Source of the DNA: Corydoras sp. C115
Taxonomy: Eukaryota; Chordata; Actinopteri; Siluriformes; Callichthyidae
Direction: 5' to 3'
DNA length: 64,000 nucleotides
Assembly: GCA_019802505.1 (NCBI GenBank)
Contig: JAFMOC010000096.1
Span: 525,001-589,000 of the forward strand
Below, one piece after another: positions 56,018 to 64,000 of the stretch (its first letter is position 1; each line of letters opens with the position of its first letter). Position numbers and translations under genes: made by a program. The notes below the pieces were generated by a model. It saw only the letters and a list, made by a program, of their open reading frames with translations. It ran no database searches and was not told where the DNA came from.

Positions 56018-56363
56018 CATTCATTCATTATCTCCTGCTTTATCCTCTATTAGGGTCGCGGTGGGGTTCCCCATGCCATCCAGGGGAGAACATCTCGGGC
56101 GCTGGGCAGATAGACCCAGGACAGGGCACCAATCCATCGCTGGGCACACACTCACTCACACAGACACACTCTATATGGGGCAATTTTGAGAATTCAATTG
56201 ACTTGATCCATGTTTTTGGACTGTGGGAGGAAACCGGAGAACCCGGAGGATACCCACGCAGACACGGGGAGAACATGGAAACTCCACCCAGATGGGGATT
56301 CGAACCGGGAATCCCTAGTGCTGAGAGGAGAACGTGCTAAACCACTAAGCCACTGTGCCGCCA
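56018..56363 (-). mobile_element. SINE-A nested in SINE-D
   Basis: Perfect 11-bp duplication (ctgtgaatatt) at 56007-56017 and 56364-56374. Confidence 0.93.
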
Positions 56364-56369
56364 CTGTGA

Positions 56370-56370
56370 A

Positions 56371-56415
<45 letters not shown>
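56370..56415. repeat. (ATT)n microsatellite
   Basis: About 15 units. Confidence 0.95.
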
Positions 56416-56416
<1 letters not shown>

Positions 56417-56418
<2 letters not shown>

Positions 56419-56546
56419 TTATTCATTCATTATCTTCCGCTTTATCTTCTGTTAGGGTCGCGGTGGGGTTCCCCATGCACATCCAGGGGAGAACGTTTCG
56501 GGCGCTGGGCAGATACACCCAGGACAGGACGCCAATCTATCGCTGA
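56417..56546 (-). mobile_element. SINE-A, 5'-truncated
   Basis: 3' third only, embedded in (ATT)n DNA on both sides. Confidence 0.85.
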
Positions 56547-56577
56547 TTATTATTATTATTATTATTATTAATGTGGG

Positions 56578-56957
56578 GCGGCACGGTGGCTTAGTGGTTT
56601 AGCATGTTCTCCTCTCAGCACTAGGGATTCCCGGTTCGAATCCCCATCTGGGTGGAGTTTCCATGTTCTCCCCGTGTCTGCGTGGGTATCCTCCGGGTTC
56701 TCCGGTTTCCTCCCACAGTCCAAAAACATGGATCAAGTCAATTGAGTTCTCCAAATTGCCCCATATAGAGAGTGTACAGTATGTGTGCATGTCTGTGTGA
56801 GTGAGTGTGTGCCGAGCGATAGATTGATGCCCTGTCCTGGGTCTATCTGCCCAGCATCCAAAACGTTCTCCCCTGGATGGGCATGAGGAACCCCCCCCAC
56901 ACACCCCCCCCCCGCGAACCTAATAGAGGATAAAGCAGGAGATAAGGAATGAATGTT
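56578..56957 (+). mobile_element. SINE-A copy with C runs
   Basis: Complete, with an extra tgtacagtatgtgtgcatg segment in the body and C expansion at 56890-56913. Confidence 0.88.
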
Positions 56958-58100
56958 CTGAATATGAATGAATATTTTATTATATCACTATTTTTACAAG
57001 TCATCAGTCAGTGCATCTATCTACACATCAAAGCCCCAAATCATCCACCCATCCATCCATTACTAACATACATACACACTCATCCACCCAGGGACCCAGT
57101 GATCTGACACCCAGCACTGGAAGTCCTCATTTTGCCATCCATCCATTCCCCCCCACCCATCTGAGCAGCTATCCATCAACATTCTCTCTTACACACTTGT
57201 GTTAGTGTTTATTCCTTCTGGTGGATGCAGTAGTACTCCAACATGTTTATCACTCTCTCCCAGCTGTGCTCAGATCTGCAGGGCATGGAGTTGTGGTGGG
57301 GTGGTGGGGTAGGGGGGTAGGGGGGTGGGGTAATGATTATGAGGCGGATGACGAGTGGCACTGTGTCCTCGGGCTTTTTGCTGCACCAAAAGCAGGATTA
57401 TTCCAACTCACTGTACTCACAGATAAATTAGGTGCAGAGAGGAAGAGGAGTGGATATAATTGAATTATAGTGAAGAGAAAATCCAGGCACTTTTAATATA
57501 TATTTAAATAACGTCCCATGTGTCGTTCACATTTAGGATCACGTACTGTAACACTGCTGTAAAGAAAATGATGAATGCCGGCTAGAAATTAATTATGAAA
57601 CATGAATTGTTTCAGCGAAATTGCTGCTGGTTTACACAAACACTTATTCCACATTAATTATTTTTAATCGTTATATGGTTCTTGGGGACCTCTTTATGTT
57701 CAGCAGCCAATTAATAGTATAGAAATTGTATTCCTGTAATGCTTAACTTGACCTTATGTGTTTTAAGAAGAGCAGTGTGTGTGAGGTGATGTGATCAGAT
57801 CCAACTTGGTGGACTTTCATCTGTTGCCTCGAATCTTGTCAGAATCACTGGGACAAGATGTGAGCCAGGGTCTAGTGCGGCCATCTACCACAAGCAGATA
57901 ACGAACAGTGACAGCCAACCTTTTTCGTATCGAATCAGCCACAACTGTATATAACACCACGGACACGAGCCAGCCAGCACACGGCACCTTCAGCAAACAG
58001 GAGTATCGCATCAATACATTTGTCTCGTCTCATTAGCTTCTACTTTATCCATCACTGGGCTCACAATTATGGGCCACCAGTTTACCTCGTTAATTAAATG
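56958..58100. other. synpr intron 2, unique
   Basis: CATCCA-rich DNA near 57040-57060 and GGTGGGG runs near 57290-57330. No exon found. Confidence 0.45.
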
Positions 58101-58109
58101 CCACCAGTT

Positions 58110-58190
58110 TACCTGTCAGCATGTCTGAAATGTGGGAGGAAGTATGCACAAGGAGGACATGCAGACTCCACACAGATTATTGACAACAAA
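58110..58190 (+). mobile_element. Old SINE fragment
   Basis: tgtgggaggaagtatgcaca...gacatgcagactccacacag is a fish SINE mid-segment (reverse sense of the SINE-A/D body). Confidence 0.5.
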
Positions 58191-58370
58191 CGTGGGGTTG
58201 CTGCTGCCTTCAGGGTTTGTGGCATTCTAAAAGGGACCCCAACACATGATGATACCCCAATATTAGCTGAAGGCAAGCAGTCCATATAAAGAACAGGTGT
58301 ACAGATGTAGTCAAAATCGCAGGTTACTGACCGTCAGTCATAATATGCCAATGCCAAAGGTCGCACGTAC

Positions 58371-58372
<2 letters not shown>

Positions 58373-58404
<32 letters not shown>
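58373..58404. repeat. Poly(A) tract
   Basis: About 30 A bases. Confidence 0.9.
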
Positions 58405-58406
<2 letters not shown>

Positions 58407-58877
58407 CCCAATGGTGACCCTTGTGGAACGCTATATTAGTGTAAGAACAACAACAAACAAATTAAAATCATTTTAATCTGTAAAGAAATAAGGCAAAATT
58501 AATGCACAAGACAATTCTTACATTCTGCTGCGTCGAATTTAGTTACTTCTTGGTTGCAGCTTGTTGTTAATTTGGGTTTGCATTATTATTTTTTTTATTA
58601 TCACTATGTTTTCATCTTCCTGAGATAAAGATTTATAATGTGTGACAATTAGATTTAACTTATGCATACAGCTCACCTGTTCCTTTACTGATTGCAGTTC
58701 TGAGCAAAGAATTTATTTGAACGTATGTGTCTTGAGTATTTATTTAATTGCCTTTGTTTTACTTGAACAAATAAAAAAAGAGAATAATATATCACCCCCC
58801 CCCCCCCGACTGTTACTCCCGTTTGCAGTATAATGAAGTGTTATCAAATTACATTCAGCACTTTTTTCCACACTCAC
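58405..58877. other. synpr intron 2, proximal part
   Basis: AT-rich; C run at 58794-58807. Confidence 0.5.
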
Positions 58878-58943
58878 CCATTCCAGGAGGCGGATGAAAC
58901 CCAGCGGGAGTTTTAGAACCTGAAATGTTCCACCTGAAAGCAT
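58878..58943 (-). CDS. synpr: Synaptoporin, exon 2
   Basis: 22 codons: MLSGGTFQVLKLPLGFIRLL then EW. Acceptor gttctcag after a long pyrimidine tract, donor gtgagt. Equivalent to the GTFRVLKEPLAF segment of synaptoporin; starts the first membrane helix. In phase with exon 3. Confidence 0.95.
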
Positions 58944-59119
58944 CTGAGAACAAAAAAAAAAAAAAAAAAAGAGAAAAAGAAAAAAAGCAAATGCTGCGTT
59001 GAGCAATTCAATAACTAAACATTCAATCCCTACGACAGATATACACATCTCATCATTCATTTAACATCATAAACATGAGGAGGTTATTCCATAAGGGAAC
59101 ATTAATATGAAACTCTCAC

Positions 59120-59137
59120 CTTGTCTGCGGTTTCCAT
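59120..59137 (-). CDS. synpr: Synaptoporin, exon 1 with start codon
   Basis: ATG at 59137-59135, METADK, then a gtgaga donor. Length and phase match the six-residue first coding exon expected in this family. Together the six exons give about 285 residues: a MARVEL-domain protein with four membrane helices and cytoplasmic ends, an integral protein of synaptic vesicles (known for the family). An internal start at exon 2 (MLSGG) is conceivable. Confidence 0.88.
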
Positions 59138-59308
59138 GTTTTTTTATTTCGTTTAAGAGAAAAGATCCAGAATAAGAGAACAGCGCGCGACCGACGCGCG
59201 GAGTCGCGGCTCTGGCACTGTGGAAAGCCAAAAGGTGCAAAAAGCGCGGCTGTTCCTAACTCACTGTGGTTTCTCTGCGTCCGAATTCGCATACTATACT
59301 GCAGGCAA
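59138..59308 (-). promoter_or_regulatory. synpr: synpr 5' UTR and promoter region
   Basis: A short CpG-rich stretch (gcgcgcgaccgacgcgcgg, 59183-59201) precedes the start codon on the minus strand. The SINE-A at 59317 limits the unique upstream DNA to about 170 bp. Confidence 0.55.
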
Positions 59309-59316
59309 GTTCAAGT

Positions 59317-59704
59317 TCATTCATTCATTCATTCATTCATTTATTATCTTCCGCTTTATCCGCTTTATTAGGGTCGCGGGGGGGGGGGGGGCATCCAGGG
59401 GAGAACTTTTCAGGCGCTGGGCAGATACACCCAGGACAGGGCGCCAATCTATCGCTGGGCACACACTCACTCACACACACACTCACTCACTCACTCACAC
59501 AGACACACTCTACATGGGGAAATCTGGAGAACTCAATTGACTTGATCCATGTTTTTGGACTGTGGGAGGAAAGTGGAGAACCCGGAGGAAACCCACGCGG
59601 ACACGGGGGGAGGAACATGGAAACTCCACCCAGATGGGGATTCGAACCGGGAATCCCTAGCGCTGAGAGGCGAACGTGCTAAACCACTAAGCCACCGTGC
59701 CGCC
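59317..59704 (-). mobile_element. SINE-A copy at the synpr promoter
   Basis: Complete, with G-run and (CA)n/(CTCA)n expansions. Confidence 0.9.
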
Positions 59705-59998
59705 AACATTCATTCATTCATTCATTATCTTCCATTTTATCCTCTATTAGGGTCGCGGTGGGGTTCCCCATGCCCATCCAGGGGAGAACGTTTAGGCGCT
59801 GGGCAGATAGACCCAGGACAGGGTGCCAATCCATCGCTGGGCACACACTCACACACACACGCACACACACACACTCTCTATGGGGCAATTTGGGGAACTC
59901 AATCGACTCGATCCATGTTTTCGGACTGTGGGAGGAAACGGGAGAACCCGGAGGAAACTGAGAGGAGAACATGCCAAACACTAAGCCAAGGACTAAAA
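59705..59998 (-). mobile_element. SINE-A copy with internal deletion
   Basis: Tandem to the previous one; lacks the segment between ggaggaaac and the A-box end. Confidence 0.85.
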
Positions 59999-60655
59999 CA
60001 TACCTACGGAAATTGGCAGAAGGTTATATGTATGTTGATGTAATGATTGTGGTAAGAAACAGGATCAGAGGCAGAACAGCACGCCATGTTGAGCTTGGAA
60101 AGAGCTTGGGGCTGCCATACATCGCAAAGCGAGCAAGAGAGAGATGAAAAGGCAGAGATATAAAATTGTCCTTGTCTTGCTGAGACGGAGTGAAATAAAG
60201 TCTCAGAGCAATTACTGCATGGCTGGATCTGAGCAGCTCTGTTAGCAGTGCCTGTTCTCTCTAATGACAGGCTTTATCGTTACATAAGGAGGAAGGTCCC
60301 TCTCGATTCTTTCTCTTCTGCAACACAGGCCGATATAACGACCCAGCAATTATTATAAATCAGAACGCAGGGACTTTCAGACAGACATTCTGTTAAAAAT
60401 GTGTGCGCTCTTATAATACGACCTTATGTAATATTTCCATCAATCAGCCAAGGCGTTTTCAAAATGCCTTGTATGTTCATGAGGTGAAATTTGAAATGCC
60501 AGTCTTTTAAAATGTCCCACTAATGGCTAAGAGCAGCAATATTAAAGAAAACAAATAATTCTTTCTATAGCAAAAAATAAAAAAAGATGTACGAAAGGTT
60601 TTTCTAACACAACAAACCTTTTGGTAAAAAAATTTTTTTTGGTAAAATGCATTTA
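59999..60655. other. Unannotated sequence upstream of synpr
   Basis: Nothing recognised. Confidence 0.4.
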
Positions 60656-60703
60656 AACTGTATACGGTCTATATATATTTTGAAGCGCTTGATTACAATG
60701 GGG

Positions 60704-61058
60704 GCGGCACGGTGGCTTAGTGGTCAGCACGTTCGCCTCTCAGCGCTAGGGATTCCCGGTTCGAATCCCCATCTGGGTGGAGTTTCCATGTTCTCCCCGT
60801 GTCCGCGTGGGTTTCCTTCGGGTTCTCCGGTTTCCTCCCACAGTCCAAAAACATGGATCAAGTCAATTGAATTCTCAAAAATTGCGCCATATAGAGTGTG
60901 TCTTGTGAGTGAGTGTGTGCCCAGCGATGGATTGGCGCCCTGTCCTGGGTCTATCTGCCCAGCGCCCGAGACGTTCTCCCCTGGATGGGCATGGGGAACC
61001 CCACCGCGACCCTAATAGAGGATAAAGTGGGAGATAATGAATGAATGAATGAATGAAT
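60704..61058 (+). mobile_element. SINE-A copy
   Basis: Perfect 13-bp duplication (gattacaatgggg) at 60691-60703 and 61059-61071. Confidence 0.95.
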
Positions 61059-61071
61059 GATTACAATGGGG

Positions 61072-61213
61072 CAGCACAGTGGCATAGTGGTTAACATGTC
61101 CACCAATCAAGTGCTGGAGATCCAGGTTTGAATCCTGATTTCGGTGGAGTTTCCATGTTCTCCCTGTGTCCCATGGATTCAAAGTAAATTGGCTGCTTTA
61201 AATTGGCTCTAAA

Positions 61214-61249
<36 letters not shown>

Positions 61250-61344
61250 ACCCAGCGTTAGATTGGCGTTTTGGGTGTCCCCAGTGTGCACCAACCCCCC
61301 TCCCCCAGGATAGAATCAAACGGAGGATGGATGGATAGATGATT
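61072..61344 (+). mobile_element. SINE-D copy
   Basis: tRNA-like head (tggcatagtgg, aggtttgaatcc), body with gtaaattggctgctttaaat, (TG)n at 61217-61247, (GGAT)n tail. Confidence 0.82.
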
Positions 61345-61345
61345 A

Positions 61346-61684
61346 TTCATTCATCCATTATCTTCCGCTTTATCCTCTATTAGGGTTCCCCATGCCCATC
61401 CAGGGGAGAACATTTCAGGCGCTGGGCAGATAGACCCAGGACAGGGCGCCAATCCATCGCTGGGCACACACTCACTCACACAGACACACTCTATATGGGG
61501 CAATTTGGAGAATTCAATTGACTTGATCCATGTTTTTGGACTGTGGGAGGAAAGCGGAGAACCCGGAGGAAACCCACGCGGACACAGGGAGAACAAGGAA
61601 ACTCCACCGAGATGGGGATTCTGACCGGGAATCCCTAGCGCTAAGACGGAGAACATGCTAAACCACTAAGCCACCGTGCCGCCC
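61346..61684 (-). mobile_element. SINE-A copy
   Basis: Inserted at the end of SINE-D copy 1. Lacks the GCGGTGGG segment. Confidence 0.88.
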
Positions 61685-61732
61685 TAACTGTATACAGTCT
61701 ATATATATATTTTGAAGCGCTTGATTACGATA

Positions 61733-61860
61733 GGGCGGCATGGTGGCTTAGTGTTTGGCACGTTCTCCTCACAGCACTAGGGATTCCCGGTTCGAATCCC
61801 CATCTGGGTGGAGTTTCCATGTTCTCCCCGTGTCTGCGTGGGTTTCCTCCGGGTTCTCCG
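61733..61860 (+). mobile_element. SINE-A 5' part fused to SINE-D
   Basis: Head and first third, then an abrupt switch at ctccgtgtccaccaatcaag to SINE-D. Confidence 0.88.
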
Positions 61861-61918
61861 TGTCCACCAATCAAGTGCTGGAGATCCAGGTTTGAATCCT
61901 GATTTCGGTGGAATTTAC
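61861..61918 (+). mobile_element. SINE-D, 5' part
   Basis: Continues after the SINE-C insertion at 62133. Confidence 0.8.
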
Positions 61919-62132
61919 AAATGGTCATTTTTCAAATGGTCATTCATCAGACGCTTTTATCCAAAGCGACTTACAAGGTGATGCACAGGGTTAATTTTAA
62001 CATCTCTGGAGCAATGAGGGTTAAGGGTCTTGCTCAAGGACCCACATTGGTAACTTCAGTGGACCTGGGATTTGAACCCCCAACCTTCAGATTGATAGCC
62101 CAACACCCTGACCACTGAGGCACCGCGCCCTT
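61919..62132 (-). mobile_element. SINE-C nested in SINE-D
   Basis: Same family as 15421 and 32061. Splits SINE-D between ggtggaattt and ttccatgttctcc. Absent from SINE-D copy 1. Confidence 0.85.
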
Positions 62133-62195
62133 TCCATGTTCTCCCTGTGTCCCATGGATTCAAAGTAAATTGGCTGCTTTAAATTGGCCCTAAAT

Positions 62196-62246
<51 letters not shown>

Positions 62247-62350
62247 ACCCAGCGTTAGATTGGCGTTTTGGGTGTCCCCAGTGTGCACCAACCCTCCCCC
62301 ACCCCCTCCCAGGATAGAATCAAACGGAGGATGGATGGATAGATGATTAT
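62133..62350 (+). mobile_element. SINE-D, 3' part
   Basis: Body, (TG)n at 62201-62243 and (GGAT)n tail. Confidence 0.82.
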
Positions 62351-62584
62351 AATAAGCCATAATGTAAAGATGCAATAACAATGTCACTTTAAACAGTTCT
62401 GAACTGCCATTCGTTGTCTTTTTATTGTCTCTATTGTGCAGCAGCAATCAGCAATCAAAAGACAACAATCATGACACAGTTAAGTAATTTTTTCATCTCT
62501 GCTCTTGGTATTATAAACTGGATTACTGCCAGGCGTACACTGGGTCACTAAGAATATCTTTGATTCCAAAGGTCATTCTCAGCA
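62351..62584. other. Unannotated sequence
   Basis: Nothing recognised. Confidence 0.4.
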
Positions 62585-62990
62585 CAGAACATTTACATTT
62601 ACATTTACATTTAGTCATTCAGCAGACGCTTTTATCCAAAGCGACTCACAAATGAGAACATTACAAGTCAGAATTATGGAGAAAACCAAATATACTGTAA
62701 ATTCATCAAACCTGATTGTGCGCCCCTCCCCCCCTTTTTTATTTTCTACAACAGGTATTTCTTAAAGAGATGTGTCTTCAGTAGTTTCTTAAAACTGTTT
62801 AGTGATTCTGCTTTACGGACAGAGTTGGGAAGAACGTTCCACCATGTTGCAGTGGTGAACGCCACCGAGTGAGAACCAGCTCCTCGGTGAGGTGGAACCG
62901 CCAGACGGCGATCATCACTGGAGCGAAGTGAACGAGTAGGAGTGTATTTTGAAAAGATAGAGTGAAGGTAGGAGGGGACGTTTATCAGGT
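62585..62990 (-). mobile_element. Interspersed repeat with SINE-C-like start
   Basis: Begins (acattt)n then gcagacgcttttatccaaag and continues into gatgtgtcttcagtagtttc and gagttgggaagaacgttcca. I recognise this longer body as a common fish repeat but cannot name its family. Confidence 0.6.
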
Positions 62991-63815
62991 AAATAGATGC
63001 TTCACTACAGCAGTGACATTCTCGAAAAATTCAAGTAAACATGTGCAGGCTCCTATGCTCTGAACTCTGTAAAGAAAAAAAAGAAAAAATCTAGTAGGAA
63101 TGTCAAATCTTCCTGACAGATTGGATAGAACTGCATCTTTCCCCTCTTTGTCAAAGCTCATTGACTTTAGCCATGACCTCGTTTTCACAAATAGCAACTA
63201 TGCTCATCACAATACTTGCACAAGCGCATGAGACCATGAAAAGCGATTAAAACTGGAAACAAAAAGGAAGCTCTCTGAAATATGTCTGGCAAATGGAATC
63301 AGCCCGCCTCATTATCCAGCGGAAATAATCAGGATTAAAATTAGTATGCAGGGGGAAAAAACGGGCTCCGAGTCTGGATTCTGAAAGAGTGAGGATATGT
63401 AATGAGGTCTGCGGCATGTAAACATACAGCGAATGGAATAGCTTTTCTATTTCACAGAATGGATTTATTTATAAAACATATTACACAGCAATTAGTTTAG
63501 TAGATCACGATTCGAGCAGAAAGGCTTTGAAATCATGAAGCGGATATTTCAACTCATACGTCGTGTGCAAGATGTGAATGTTTATTTATTTTTTTTTTAT
63601 AGCTTTTTAATAAGAAACCTCATCCATTTACTCCACCAGACTCTTATACAGTTATATTTAGAGCACTGTGGTTAGTGCGCTGTGTTTTTTTATTTTTACG
63701 TGCAGTATTAGATTTTTAGTGGACTTGATTTTGGTTTCTATTTAAGGATGAAGTCAGTTCATCAGCTTCAGATCTGTAACGGGCTGAAGGAATTTCATGT
63801 AATATGACATTACAT
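62991..63815. other. Unannotated sequence
   Basis: No exon or repeat recognised. Confidence 0.4.
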
Positions 63816-64000
63816 GGCGGCACGGTGGCTTAGTGGTCGGCACGTTTGCCTCTCAGCACTAGGGATTCCCGGTTCGAATCCCCATCCCGGTGGAGTTTCC
63901 ATGTTCTCCCCGTGTCTGCGTGGGTTTCCTCCGGGTTCTCCGGTTTCCTCCCACAGTCCAAAAACATGGATCAAGTTAATTGAATCCTCAAAAAATTGCC
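63816..64000 (+). mobile_element. SINE-A copy, cut by the window end
   Basis: Head with A and B boxes and first half of the body. Confidence 0.9.

Larger units (their letters stand above)
60656..61684. repeat. Tandem segmental duplication, copy 1
   Basis: Starts aactgtatacggtctatata and gaagcgcttgattacaatgg. The same start recurs at 61686. Contains SINE-A, SINE-D and an inverted SINE-A. Confidence 0.88.
61686..62350. repeat. Tandem segmental duplication, copy 2
   Basis: Same flank, then a SINE-A piece fused to SINE-D and a SINE-C insertion. Confidence 0.87.

Noticed and set aside
62985..63197. 70-codon frame on the minus strand.
   Set aside because: No splice sites, conserved domain or neighbouring exons support it.

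Overview
The window is a stretch of teleost fish nuclear genome. It carries spliced exons of three vertebrate genes in a conserved neighbourhood, with fish-type SINEs, hAT miniature elements, a Tc1 transposon and CpG islands at gene starts. There is no sign of bacterial or organellar DNA. The species cannot be named from the sequence alone. Most short reading frames here are translations of a SINE and are not genes.

Genes, left to right. (1) atxn7 (ataxin-7, SAGA deubiquitinase-module subunit), minus strand: three coding exons at 19184-19400, 16821-16889 and 6402-6506, with a CpG-island promoter at about 26440-27060; the rest of the gene lies beyond position 1. (2) thoc7 (THO complex subunit 7), plus strand: exons at 29936-29954, 31726-31846, 33690-33817, 35574-35640, 35727-35796 and 36751-36812, with a poly(A) signal at 36889. 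The central exon(s), about 48 codons, are not visible. (3) synpr (synaptoporin, a four-helix synaptic-vesicle protein), minus strand: six exons from 59137 down to the stop codon at 47846, apparently complete. The order, with atxn7 and thoc7 head to head and thoc7 and synpr converging, matches what I recall of human 3p14.

Mobile DNA dominates. One tRNA-derived SINE (called SINE-A here, about 350 bp, with A and B boxes at its head and an (ATGA)n tail) is present about 70 times on both strands, roughly 20 kb in total by my count. Many copies have intact 10-14 bp target-site duplications. SINE-A fills the atxn7/thoc7 intergenic space, thoc7 intron 1, the thoc7-synpr interval and the synpr promoter flank. 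Other elements are seven copies of a hAT miniature element (called MITE-B, several with perfect 8-bp duplications), two larger hAT-like elements, a decayed pogo/Tigger-type element, a nearly intact Tc1-type transposon with one frameshift, LINE 3' remnants and at least four other SINE families.

The most unusual signal is that SINE-A appears in dimers. At 15701-16416, 35835-36519 and 42257-42968 two SINEs plus the DNA between them are bounded by one shared target-site duplication. In the first two cases the intervening DNA matches the DNA between another SINE pair elsewhere in the window. This looks like read-through transcripts of neighbouring SINEs being retrotransposed as units. There are also several [flank-SINE] tandem arrays and a filled/empty pair of duplicated loci.
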